Shown here one piece after another: positions 24,338-32,246 of a stretch of DNA of 55,479 bases (positions within the stretch are counted from its first letter, which is position 1; each line of letters opens with the position of its first letter). The notes below the pieces were generated by a model. It was not told the DNA's origin. It saw nothing but the letters and a program-made list of their open reading frames with translations, and did not search any database. A program made the position numbers and the translations under genes. The stretch is from Lachnospiraceae bacterium (GTDB taxonomy: Bacteria; Bacillota; Clostridia; Lachnospirales; Lachnospiraceae), in NCBI GenBank assembly GCA_024405115.1, contig JAKSPD010000008.1:1-55479 (forward strand), read 5' to 3'.

Positions 24338-25912
24338 TTATACGTATTCAAAATCATCCGGGGCATTGAACCACTTTCCTTCTCCCGAAGCCAGGATGAA
24401 GAGGATGACTGCAACGATGAGCCAGCCGATCATGAACGGGGATGTAATGTAGAACCCGAGCTGTGCATGATGAATGAAACCAAAGAGTGAAAGGACTGCT
24501 CCGCAAAGTGCCACGATGCCTGCGCTCTTAAGCTTCTTGTCAATCATGAATACAGTCATTGCACCAAGTAGGATACCGATGATGATGGCTCCCGACTTAA
24601 CTGCGGGAACGCCGTTCCACATGGCACCGTTAACGATGAGAAGCTCGTTTACAGCGTCGTCAAATCCTTTAAGGTTGTCAGCGGTAACATCTGACCAGAT
24701 GCCCCAGCCGCCTTCCATCATTGAGCCTGTTGCAAGTGCAGCCTCAACCTGTGTGAAGAGGTAGTCAGCAATGGAGGGAACCATGGCAATGGCGATTGCA
24801 GCGTAGTGCTTGGGCTTGCACTCCTTGAATGCCTGTGCAACCATGACGCCTGCACACCAGAGAAATGTAATTGCCGCAACTGCTGCGGGCATGATTGATG
24901 AAAGAACTGAGAAGAGTCCGAGGACACCTGCAAGACCAAGTACAAGACCGCTTATCCATGAATAGGAAGCTCCTGCCTCGCCCTTTTTAAGACCTGCATG
25001 TCCAAGCCATACGGTGTTCGGAACAACGCCGCCAAAGATTGCTGAAAGCATGGTGCAGATACCGTCTGCGAACTGTGCCTCACGTACATTGTACTCGTCT
25101 CCTGCCGCATTTGCTGATTCAACGTTATCCATTGTCTCAACGAAGTTATAAATCTCAACGGGGATAACAACTGCAAGATATGGAGCAACGTAAGCAAATC
25201 CGTTGATAATTGACTGAATGGTGTTGACGGGGTTCGGGAAGTAGAATCCTACTGAAGAGAAATCAAAGGATGTCCTTCCAAGACAGAATGCGTAAACCAT
25301 TCCTCCGATTATAGCTACAAGGAAAGGAGAAATCTTCTTCGGGAATGCGTATCCTGCGAAGAGTCCGAGCATAGCAACTGCAAGGATGGGAAGTCCGACA
25401 ACGGGATCACCGAATACGTCAAATACGCCCTGTGTGGCCATCCAGATGAAACCGACGCCTGCGATGGTACCGAGAAGGGCTGCCCTCGGAATGTGCTTCT
25501 TGACCCAGGGACCGATGAAGCCGCCTAAAAACTCCACGAAACCGCCGATGAAGCAGGCTGCAGTAGCTGCTGCCCACTCAGTTTCAGGATCCATGATGGC
25601 ATAATGAAGGGGACTGATGACGCCGAACAGGATAACGAACATTGCGGGTGTCGAGATACCTGACGGAAGTGCCGTTACATCAGAGCGTCCAGTCTTATTG
25701 GAAAGCTTATGCGCCATATATGCGTAGTAGAAACCGCCTGCCAAAAGTCCGATGGACATTCCGGGAATGACACGGCCGTAGATGATGTAATCCGGCCATT
25801 CAAAACCCTGAAGGGTTGCAATGACGATGATGTAGTTAACGATGTTGTTTGCAATCATGTAAACAAGTCCGCCGACATCGCCGTCCCTGAAGAAGGGAAT
25901 TTTTGATTTCAT
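24338..25912 (-). CDS. NCS2-like purine/nucleobase permease
   Basis: A 524-residue membrane protein with about 12-14 hydrophobic segments. It has the fold pattern and motifs of xanthine/uracil permeases: DVTALPSGISTPAMFVILFG near residue 80, VIPVEIYNFVETMDNVESAN near residue 255 (the NCS2 substrate/cation-binding Glu region), and GGVVPNTVWLGHAGL near residue 295. The assignment to nucleobase transport is strengthened by the guanine-class purine riboswitch heading its operon. It starts 14 nt after the MtmB-like gene's stop with a strong AAAGGAG site, so both are made from one mRNA. Exact substrate is unknown; a purine or methylated purine is inferred. Confidence 0.8.
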   Translation of the reverse strand: MKSKIPFFRDGDVGGLVYMIANNIVNYIIVIATLQGFEWPDYIIYGRVIPGMSIGLLAGGFYYAYMAHKLSNKTGRSDVTALPSGISTPAMFVILFGVISPLHYAIMDPETEWAAATAACFIGGFVEFLGGFIGPWVKKHIPRAALLGTIAGVGFIWMATQGVFDVFGDPVVGLPILAVAMLGLFAGYAFPKKISPFLVAIIGGMVYAFCLGRTSFDFSSVGFYFPNPVNTIQSIINGFAYVAPYLAVVIPVEIYNFVETMDNVESANAAGDEYNVREAQFADGICTMLSAIFGGVVPNTVWLGHAGLKKGEAGASYSWISGLVLGLAGVLGLFSVLSSIMPAAVAAITFLWCAGVMVAQAFKECKPKHYAAIAIAMVPSIADYLFTQVEAALATGSMMEGGWGIWSDVTADNLKGFDDAVNELLIVNGAMWNGVPAVKSGAIIIGILLGAMTVFMIDKKLKSAGIVALCGAVLSLFGFIHHAQLGFYITSPFMIGWLIVAVILFILASGEGKWFNAPDDFEYV

Positions 25913-25926
25913 AAGCTTTTCTCCTT

Positions 25927-27288
25927 TTAGTTTATATTGAGGCCAAGGGCCTTAAGATCTTCTTTTACCTCATCATACATGCCCTGCCAGAACGGAAGGG
26001 GTTCCATGGTTTCAGTGTCATAAACTTCCTTAAACGGAAGTCCCTCGTTCTTATCACCGAGGATGCCTTCATATTTGGGAAGAAGTGCCTTTATTATCAC
26101 CTCACCCTTCTCCCTTGTGATATGCTGGCCTGCACATGCCTTTCCGACTTCTCCCATCATGCGGCACTCAAGGCCTGAACAGTTGGGTTTTATGCCGTCG
26201 CATGATCCGCAGCCTTCAAGGTGTCCGCCTGAAACGGTAATGGCAATTGAGTTAGCGGCCACCTCATAGAGAAGTTCCTTCGTACCTGCACCGCTTTTTG
26301 GATAGATGTCGCAGATGATGATGTTCGGTGCACACAGTGAGAACGCCTGGCACACGACTGACTGAAGCCACATGCACTCCCTTGCGCTGGTGGCGATGTA
26401 TCTTAAGTGAATGGGATGGCACAGGTGGTAATCTGCCTTGCAGACAACGTTTGCCAGAAGCATGGAGGCAATCATGCATACAGCCGCACCTGCAGCGTTT
26501 CCTGCCATACCGCCCACCATTACACATGCAAGCGAGGCATTAAGTACGCCCGTATCCTCTGACATGGCAGCACGTATGAGGTTGTCCGTGGTCATGATGA
26601 GTTCGTTATTTATGGCCACAAGATGTGCATCACCTGCACGCATTCCTGAACCGAACGCGGTAAGGTCTCCTATCTGTGAAACTGAGGACTCTGCGGCAAG
26701 TCTTCCAATGTAAGGTCTTCCGACTTTGGCGCATGTCTCATTTAAAGCCTTCATTTCAGCCTTAAGGGCATACACCTCACTGGCGTCACCGCATCTCACG
26801 GTGTGTCCGTCAACATCAACTATGGAACCGCATGTCACCATGTCGATTGAAGGCTCCTTTGCCCATGACTCAACGGTCTGCCTGAACGTCGGGACATCCA
26901 TGGGGCATCCGGGATTTCCCGCCACTACACCGGGACGTCTTTCATCTTCAGCCTTTCTTGCGTAGAACGTGAATGCATCAGCTCCCCGTCCCACGGTCAT
27001 GGTCTTTTTCTGGTTTGCGGCAGCCTCGTCGATTTCATCCTCCGTAAGCTTTATGATTCTTCCGGTGTTCTGGTTGTAGATTCCGCTTTCAATGGCGAGC
27101 TGCCTTCCTGCTGCATAGAAACGGCGGAGCATGTCCTCGTCATAAGCCATTACGTCCCCGTTTTCATAGTCGAGGTCGTAGTCGTCAAGGATGTCCTTAA
27201 TTGCCAGTGCCACATAGTCGATGTCCCAGTCTTCCTTTGCGACCTTTTCACCGGTATATGACCGTTCCACAATGTCAATAAAATCCAT
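25927..27288 (-). CDS. MtmB-like corrinoid methyltransferase lacking pyrrolysine
   Basis: A 453-residue homologue of archaeal monomethylamine:corrinoid methyltransferase (458 residues). Matching landmarks from memory of that family: ESGIYNQNTGRIIKLTEDEI (~67-86), VGRPYIG (~189), HPIHLRYIATSARE, and near the end LECRMMGEVGKACAG. MtmB carries pyrrolysine (amber-encoded) in GMGV-Pyl-GPETS; here the aligned segment is YIGRLAAESS with Leu197, an ordinary CTT codon at 26698-26700. The catalytic chemistry of MtmB therefore cannot be identical. It should transfer a methyl group from an unknown donor to a corrinoid protein. No corrinoid protein, RamA activase or pylBCDST gene is in the window. It is first in a riboswitch-controlled operon; AAGGGGAAAG precedes the ATG. 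Confidence 0.85.
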   Translation of the reverse strand: MDFIDIVERSYTGEKVAKEDWDIDYVALAIKDILDDYDLDYENGDVMAYDEDMLRRFYAAGRQLAIESGIYNQNTGRIIKLTEDEIDEAAANQKKTMTVGRGADAFTFYARKAEDERRPGVVAGNPGCPMDVPTFRQTVESWAKEPSIDMVTCGSIVDVDGHTVRCGDASEVYALKAEMKALNETCAKVGRPYIGRLAAESSVSQIGDLTAFGSGMRAGDAHLVAINNELIMTTDNLIRAAMSEDTGVLNASLACVMVGGMAGNAAGAAVCMIASMLLANVVCKADYHLCHPIHLRYIATSARECMWLQSVVCQAFSLCAPNIIICDIYPKSGAGTKELLYEVAANSIAITVSGGHLEGCGSCDGIKPNCSGLECRMMGEVGKACAGQHITREKGEVIIKALLPKYEGILGDKNEGLPFKEVYDTETMEPLPFWQGMYDEVKEDLKALGLNIN

Positions 27289-27308
27289 TTCTTTCCCCTT
27301 TGCATACA

Positions 27309-27349
27309 GATAATAATTAAAATAAGCAGACCCTCAGAAGAGAATCTGC
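27309..27349 (-). terminator. Riboswitch expression-platform terminator
   Basis: On the minus strand GCAGATTCTC pairs with GAGGGTCTGC (two G-U pairs) around TTCT, followed by the U-rich TTATTTTAATTATT. The alternative antiterminator pairs GGGAGAGA (starting within the riboswitch P1 3' arm) with TCTCTTCT inside this stem. Ligand binding should favour this terminator. Confidence 0.75.
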
Positions 27350-27368
27350 CACCAATATAAAATCTCTC

Positions 27369-27434
27369 CCGATAGTCGTGATTGATCGGCATCACGGTAG
27401 AAACATCAGGGCCATCTGTCCTGAACTATATCGG
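27369..27434 (-). promoter_or_regulatory. Purine riboswitch aptamer (guanine/hypoxanthine/xanthine-type pocket)
   Basis: Read on the minus strand. P1: CCGATA (27429-27434) with TATCGG (27369-27374). P2: TTCAGG with CCCTGA. P3: GTGAT (27391-27395) with ATCAC (27378-27382). J2/3 is GTTTCTACC, identical to the family consensus. J3/1 is GACTAT, so the specificity base (xpt C74) is C, not U as in adenine switches. Equivalents of U22, U47 and U51 are conserved. L2 ends in GG and L3 contains CC, allowing the loop-loop contact. J1/2 reads TAG, where xpt has TAA. It sits 80 nt before the MtmB-like gene and is followed by a terminator, so it should be an OFF switch. The rest of the 317-bp gap (27289-27605) holds the promoters of this operon and of yhaM. 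Confidence 0.87.
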
Positions 27435-27605
27435 TAACATCTACATATAGGATACCACCAACTGATTTTTTTACAATCAGAAAATAAGCGGTGGCTCAAA
27501 AATTTTAATCGTAAAAATATCAGTGCCATGCGTATGTTTTCTTTTGCCGTTAAATATGATAAACTTATCATGTCGCCAAAGGGTGGCTTAGAAAGTGAAT
27601 TAAAA

Positions 27606-28550
27606 ATGAGATTCATAGGAAATTTAACAGATGGAATGAGGGTCAGTGACGTATATCTCTGCAAGGCAAAAACAGTGGCCCTCACAAAAAACGGCAAGGA
27701 GTATGCTAACGTAGTGCTTCAGGACAAGACAGGCCAGATTGAGGCAAAGATCTGGAACCTTAATGATCCTGCAATACACGATTTTGAGGCGATGGATTAT
27801 GTCCAGGTCGATGCAACCGTAACCGTCTTTAACGGCGGGAACCAGATGAACGTTCACCGTATCAGGGTCGCCACAGATGACGAGTATGTAATTGATGATT
27901 ATTTCCCGATTTCCCAGAGGGACCGTGAGGAAATGATCACAGAACTGCGCACCCTCACAAACAGCGTGAAGGATGAGTACATGCGTGCCCTTTTAAAGTC
28001 CTTCTTTGAAAATGAAAAGTTCATGAAGATGTTCATGGACCATTCCGCCGCAAAGAGCGTGCATCACGGATTCATCGGAGGTCTTGCAGAACACACCCTA
28101 AGTGTAGCCGAAATGTGTGAAAAGGCCTCAGAGCACTACCCATACCTTAACCGTGACCTGCTCCTTACCGGTGCGCTTTTACATGATGTCGGAAAGGTAA
28201 GGGAACTTTCACTTTTCCCCACTAATGACTACACTGATGAAGGACAGCTTTTAGGTCACATCACGATAGGTGCCCAGATGGTTTCAGAAGTCATCAATAA
28301 AATCGGAGGATTCCCAAGGGTACAACGCAACCAGATCCTTCACCTCATACTCTCACATCACGGCGAATACGAGTTCGGTTCTCCCAAAAAACCGGCGATA
28401 ATGGAAGCCTTCGTTTTAAGCTTCATTGACAACATGGATGCAAAACTTGAGACCATGAAGGAACTTCTGGAATCAAAGGCCCCCATCAATGAGGACGGCT
28501 GGATGGGTTTCCAGAAGCTTCTTGACACAAACGTGCGTAAGACGGTGTAA
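27606..28550 (+). CDS. yhaM: 3'-5' exoribonuclease YhaM family
   Basis: The 314-residue length matches Bacillus YhaM. An N-terminal OB-fold (KNGKEYANVVLQDKTGQIEA, ~28-47) binds nucleic acid. The C-terminal HD domain contains the metal site HHGFIGGLAEHTLSVAE (~160-176), then LLHDVGKV and LSHHGEYEFGSP. YhaM trims RNA (and DNA) 3' ends in RNA turnover; cytoplasmic. ATG at 27606 is preferred to an upstream in-frame ATG at 27528, since the homologous sequence starts at MRFIGNL. It is followed 1 bp later by a second exonuclease gene. Confidence 0.93.
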   Translation: MRFIGNLTDGMRVSDVYLCKAKTVALTKNGKEYANVVLQDKTGQIEAKIWNLNDPAIHDFEAMDYVQVDATVTVFNGGNQMNVHRIRVATDDEYVIDDYFPISQRDREEMITELRTLTNSVKDEYMRALLKSFFENEKFMKMFMDHSAAKSVHHGFIGGLAEHTLSVAEMCEKASEHYPYLNRDLLLTGALLHDVGKVRELSLFPTNDYTDEGQLLGHITIGAQMVSEVINKIGGFPRVQRNQILHLILSHHGEYEFGSPKKPAIMEAFVLSFIDNMDAKLETMKELLESKAPINEDGWMGFQKLLDTNVRKTV

Positions 28551-28551
28551 A

Positions 28552-29208
28552 ATGGCTGATTTATTAGTAATAGACCTTGAAATGTGCAAGGTGGACAGAA
28601 ATGTCACAAAAGGTTCGGGCGTATACCTCGATCACGAGATAATTGAGATAGGTGCCTGTATCCTTGGAAAAAAGAATAAGATAAGGGATGAGTGGAAAAG
28701 CTATGTGCGTCCGCAGCATGGATCACTTGACAGCTACATTTCAGAACTTACCGGGATAAAGGACATTGACCTTTCCATGGCACCGGTTCTCGCCGATGCA
28801 TTAAAAAAGATGGCGAACTGGATAAACGGACGCGAACTTACCGCCGTTTCATGGAGCGACACGGATGAAATCCAGCTTTCCATCGAAATGGAGCAGAAAG
28901 GCATCAAGAACGAGGTAATTGAAAAGCTTTTAACTGACTGGGCAGACATCCAGAAAAGCTATGACAGGCTCACAAAGGCAACACGTTCCACCTCGCTTGA
29001 GAATGCCATGCGTGCAGAAGGCGTAAGGCCTGACGGAAGGCTTCATGACGGTGCGGATGACGCCAGAAACACCGCGCTTCTCATCGCAAAGCTTTTCGAG
29101 GAAGGAAAGGAGCTTGAGATGGAGCCCATAAACCAGACCTTCGAGTACCATGATGACGCAAATGACGAGTTCAACGTAAGTCCCTTCGCAGGACTGTTTA
29201 AGTTTTAA
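28552..29208 (+). CDS. DEDD-type 3'-5' exonuclease (KapD/ERI-like)
   Basis: Exonuclease-domain protein of 218 residues. The first motif is VIDLEMCK (~residue 6), followed by DHEIIEIGACILG, ELTGIKDIDL, and near the C-terminus LHDGADDARNTALLIAKLF with the catalytic His and Asp. Its resemblance is to KapD or ERI-1-like nucleases acting on RNA 3' ends. ATG at 28552 is 1 nt after the yhaM stop, so the pair is translationally coupled. A terminator follows at 29231-29255. Confidence 0.85.
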   Translation: MADLLVIDLEMCKVDRNVTKGSGVYLDHEIIEIGACILGKKNKIRDEWKSYVRPQHGSLDSYISELTGIKDIDLSMAPVLADALKKMANWINGRELTAVSWSDTDEIQLSIEMEQKGIKNEVIEKLLTDWADIQKSYDRLTKATRSTSLENAMRAEGVRPDGRLHDGADDARNTALLIAKLFEEGKELEMEPINQTFEYHDDANDEFNVSPFAGLFKF

Positions 29209-29230
29209 AGGAAGGCCAGTCATCAACATC

Positions 29231-29255
29231 AAAAAGCCGGATGCCCGGCTTTTTT
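29231..29255 (+). terminator. Terminator of the yhaM-exonuclease operon
   Basis: AAAAAGCCGG pairs with CCGGCTTTTT around ATGC, with the T-run built into the stem and extended by TG. A compact, strong intrinsic terminator 23 bp after the stop. Confidence 0.9.
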
Positions 29256-29288
29256 GTTAAGAAATCAACTTTTTTTAAAGGCTGTAAA

Positions 29289-29918
29289 ATGATTAAGAAC
29301 ATAATTTTTGACCTGGGCGGTGTGCTGATAATATTCAACATGGACTATTTCCTTAAAAAACGCGGTGTCACGGATGAAGCTGACTTAAAGCTTGTAAGGG
29401 ACATCCTGTTTTATAAGGAAAAACTCTGGCTTCCCATAGACAGTGGGGAATGGACGGAAGAAAAGGCTGCAGAGGAAGCAGAAAAGCTTCTCCCTGAAAG
29501 GCTTAAGGAGCCTGTAAGGGATGCAATACTTAACTGGAATAAGCCAATGCCTGAGATAATTCCGGAGATGCACGAATTCATAAGACAGGCTTACAGTGAC
29601 GGATATAACCTCTACATCCTTTCAAATGCCCCAAGCAGCACGAATGACTATATTTATGATGTGCCGGATGTGGACCTCATGAAGGGAATCATCATATCCG
29701 CAGACATCAAAATGGCAAAGCCGGATCCTGAAATCTTTAAGTTCGCCCTCAATAAATTCGGCTTAAAAGCCGATGAGACAATGTTTATAGATGATAATCC
29801 CATGAATATAGAAGGCGCCAGATCAGTTGGAATCACGGGCGCCGTATACAGGTGGAAAAAAGGAGTTCCCGTCACCATGGAAGGCCTCCTTTCCGGGGAA
29901 TTCAGGATAAACGCATAA
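29289..29918 (+). CDS. HAD-superfamily hydrolase (subfamily IA)
   Basis: A 209-residue phosphatase-like protein. Motif I is IIFDLGGVLI, where the second Asp of DxD is replaced by Gly, as is common in FDLGGVL proteins. Motif II is ILSNA, motif III is MAKPDPEIF, and motif IV is MFIDDNPMNIEGARSVG. The start at 29289 is used because the longer frame begins within the terminator. The substrate is unknown, possibly a sugar phosphate or epoxide-type acid. Monocistronic. Confidence 0.87.
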   Translation: MIKNIIFDLGGVLIIFNMDYFLKKRGVTDEADLKLVRDILFYKEKLWLPIDSGEWTEEKAAEEAEKLLPERLKEPVRDAILNWNKPMPEIIPEMHEFIRQAYSDGYNLYILSNAPSSTNDYIYDVPDVDLMKGIIISADIKMAKPDPEIFKFALNKFGLKADETMFIDDNPMNIEGARSVGITGAVYRWKKGVPVTMEGLLSGEFRINA

Positions 29919-29995
29919 ACCTGGAGCTTTTCATCAAGGGAGTGTTGCATTACTGATAATAAATCAATAATACGACAGCCCCATATCTTCAGTCT

Positions 29996-30475
29996 TTAAG
30001 TTGTCTTTGATATCCTGTCACCCTTTGCAGGGACAAGCTTTGGCGAAAAAGCCTCCTTATGCTTTGAAAGGACAAAGGTGGTCTTCGTCCTTCCCACGCC
30101 CTTTAGGCTCCTTATCGCTGTAAGCACCTTGTCAAGGGAATGTGTGTTCTGTGTGTTTATCTTCATTATGAAGTCATAGTCGCCGGCCACGTAATCGCAC
30201 TCGACGATGTCCGGCGTCCTCTTTGCGAACTCGATGAATTCAGCCTTATACGTCGGGTCATCCATGCTCACGTCCATGTACGCGGTGACGTCAAACCCCA
30301 GCCTGTCATAATTTATCACGGCTGTATATCTGGCGATTATGCCCTCGTTCTCAAGCTTTCTTATGCGCTCCGAGACTGCGGACACTGAAAGGTGGATGTC
30401 CGCTGAAAGTTCGCTTAGGGATATCCTTGAGTTATCTATCAGGCTGTTAATGATTTTTATATCTGTAGCGTCCAT
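29996..30475 (-). CDS. Lrp/AsnC-family transcriptional regulator
   Basis: A 159-residue regulator with an N-terminal HTH (DATDIKIINSLIDNSRISLS; SAVSERIRKLENEGIIARYT) and a C-terminal RAM ligand-binding domain (FIMKINTQNTHSLDKVLTAI). ATG at 30475 is preferred to TTG at 30502. It responds to amino acids in the family; its neighbour upstream is an alanine-type symporter, separated by a terminator, so regulation of that symporter is a reasonable guess only. Confidence 0.92.
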   Translation of the reverse strand: MDATDIKIINSLIDNSRISLSELSADIHLSVSAVSERIRKLENEGIIARYTAVINYDRLGFDVTAYMDVSMDDPTYKAEFIEFAKRTPDIVECDYVAGDYDFIMKINTQNTHSLDKVLTAIRSLKGVGRTKTTFVLSKHKEAFSPKLVPAKGDRISKTT

Positions 30476-30546
30476 TTTTCTGTTAAGCTCGCTTTCCGGC
30501 AAGGTAATTATATGATTTAGTTCCTTTTATTATTTTAATTTAAAAC

Positions 30547-30578
30547 AAAAAAAAGTAAAGCGGATCGCTCCGCTTTAC
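30547..30578 (-). terminator. Terminator of the AGCS symporter gene
   Basis: A perfect 10-bp stem (GTAAAGCGGA with TCCGCTTTAC, 4-nt loop) is followed on the minus strand by eight T, 15 bp after the symporter stop. Confidence 0.92.
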
Positions 30579-30592
30579 AGAAAATTTTCTGA

Positions 30593-32053
30593 TTAATGCA
30601 TTGTGAATTGGAAAACGGTAACTTTTCTAAGCTTACCGCCATCCGTTTTTCTTCCGGCTTTTTTGCCGCCTTCTGTTTCCGGATCCATCCTGTCAAAATA
30701 ATCCTTTGTCTTCTTCTCGACTATCTTCATGAGACCGAAGATTCCGATCAGGTTAGGAAGCGCCATAAGTCCGTTCATTGTGTCGGATATCTGCCAGATA
30801 AGTTCAAGACTTCCTGCACCACCGAATGCACCCACGAAAACCACGAGGGTATAAACGGTACGATAGATCTTTATTGCCTTAACGATTCCGACATCAGAAA
30901 TACGTCCGCGGAACAGGTACTCCATTGCCTTTTCACCGTAGTAAGCCCATCCGAGCATTGAGGATGTGGCAAAAAGCGTTGTGGCTACAGTAACTGCTAT
31001 TCCTCCGATTCCCGGAACTGCCTTATTGTAAGCGGCAATTCCGAGCGATGAACCTGAAAGTCCGGTTGAGATGGTACCCGTTGACAGGATTACCAGTGCC
31101 GTACATGTACAGATGATTATGGTTGTAAAGAATACCTCAAACACTCCCCAGAATGCCTGCTCCACGGGTTCCTCGGTACTTGATGCCGCATGGGCAATGG
31201 GTGCACTCCCAAGGCCTGCCTCGTTTGAGAAAACACCTCTTGCAAATCCGTAACGCATCGCGGAGAAGATACCGTATCCTCCAACACCTCCTGCAATGGC
31301 ACGGAATGTGAATGCCTCACGGAAAATCCGGCTGAATGCCGCGGGAATGTTCTTTAAATTAAGAATAAGTGCGATAAACGCTGTTACTATATACACGAGG
31401 GACATGAAGGGAACCAGCTTCTCATTAACGGAGGCGATACGCTTGATTCCTCCTAAGATAACGGCACCCACAAGGATAAGAAGCACGATGGCGGTAATAA
31501 GCGGGTTTACTCCGATGGTTGATTCAAGGGCAACAGATATCGAATTTCCCTGAGTGGCATTTCCGATTCCGAAAGAGGCAATTACCACAAAGAATGCAAA
31601 CATGACTGCGAGCCACTTGCATTTAAGACCCTTTTCAATGTAATACATGGGTCCGCCTGACCACTGTCCCTGGGTATTCTTTTCACGGTAGTTAAGTGAA
31701 AGGAGAATCTCTGAATACTTTGTGATCATTCCTAAAAGGGCACTCACCCACATCCAAAAGATGGCGCCTGCACCACCGGAAACGATTGCGGTCGCAACAC
31801 CCGCGATGCTTCCTGTTCCTATGGTACCCGCCATTGCAGTGGCCACAGCCTGGAACGGAGTTACGCCGGCATTGCCTTTTTTATGCTGCTTATCGGAAAA
31901 TAGACTTCCGATTGTATTCTTTATAATGAAACCAAATTTCCTGAACTGGAAAAAATGAAGACGTATGGAAAGAATGAGGCCCGTGCCGATAAGCAGTGAA
32001 AGCATAACCGGTCCCCATACGATGTTGTTAATAACCTGATTAATCTGTGCCAT
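30593..32053 (-). CDS. Sodium:alanine (AGCS-family) symporter
   Basis: A 486-residue membrane protein of the alanine/glycine:cation symporter family. Diagnostic segments include VTPFQAVATAMAGTIGTGSI (~63-82), GGAGAIFWMWVSALLGMITK, GPMYYIEKGL, and RGVFSNEAGLGSAPIAHAAS (~274-293). It imports alanine, glycine or glutamine with Na+. It has its own terminator. A CCCCC/GGGGG hairpin lies across the Shine-Dalgarno region upstream. Confidence 0.93.
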   Translation of the reverse strand: MAQINQVINNIVWGPVMLSLLIGTGLILSIRLHFFQFRKFGFIIKNTIGSLFSDKQHKKGNAGVTPFQAVATAMAGTIGTGSIAGVATAIVSGGAGAIFWMWVSALLGMITKYSEILLSLNYREKNTQGQWSGGPMYYIEKGLKCKWLAVMFAFFVVIASFGIGNATQGNSISVALESTIGVNPLITAIVLLILVGAVILGGIKRIASVNEKLVPFMSLVYIVTAFIALILNLKNIPAAFSRIFREAFTFRAIAGGVGGYGIFSAMRYGFARGVFSNEAGLGSAPIAHAASSTEEPVEQAFWGVFEVFFTTIIICTCTALVILSTGTISTGLSGSSLGIAAYNKAVPGIGGIAVTVATTLFATSSMLGWAYYGEKAMEYLFRGRISDVGIVKAIKIYRTVYTLVVFVGAFGGAGSLELIWQISDTMNGLMALPNLIGIFGLMKIVEKKTKDYFDRMDPETEGGKKAGRKTDGGKLRKVTVFQFTMH

Positions 32054-32060
32054 GACACAT

Positions 32061-32080
32061 CCCCCTTTTCATTCCGGGGG
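32061..32080 (-). promoter_or_regulatory. Hairpin covering the AGCS ribosome binding site
   Basis: On the minus strand CCCCC, a 10-nt loop and GGGGG end 7 nt before the ATG at 32053. The second arm is the Shine-Dalgarno itself, so pairing would hide it. Only five pairs support this, so regulation is speculative. Confidence 0.35.
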
Positions 32081-32193
32081 CTATTTTACGCATAACCGAA
32101 ATAAATGTAAATATTTTATCAAAAGTCGAAAATATTTCAGGATTTTTAAATTTTATACGAAATGTTTTCTGCTTTCCCCGATGGCAGATACAC

Positions 32194-32230
32194 AAAAAAA
32201 GAAGACAGGGACATGAATCCCCGCCTTCTT
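32194..32230 (-). terminator. Terminator after fbp
   Basis: An imperfect stem (AAGAAGGCGGGG with CCCTGTCTTCTT on the minus strand) is followed by seven T, 17 bp past the fbp stop. It closes the seven-gene minus-strand operon. Confidence 0.65.
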
Positions 32231-32246
32231 AAAAGTTTTCGGTTTT

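Noticed and set aside
25927-27288. Pyrrolysine-containing methyltransferase
   Set aside because: No in-frame TAG exists; the Pyl-equivalent codon is CTT.
27369-27434. Cobalamin riboswitch, expected for a corrinoid enzyme
   Set aside because: No B12 box is present; the conserved cores match the purine class instead.
27369-27434. Adenine-sensing switch
   Set aside because: The specificity position in GACTAT is C, whereas adenine switches have U there.
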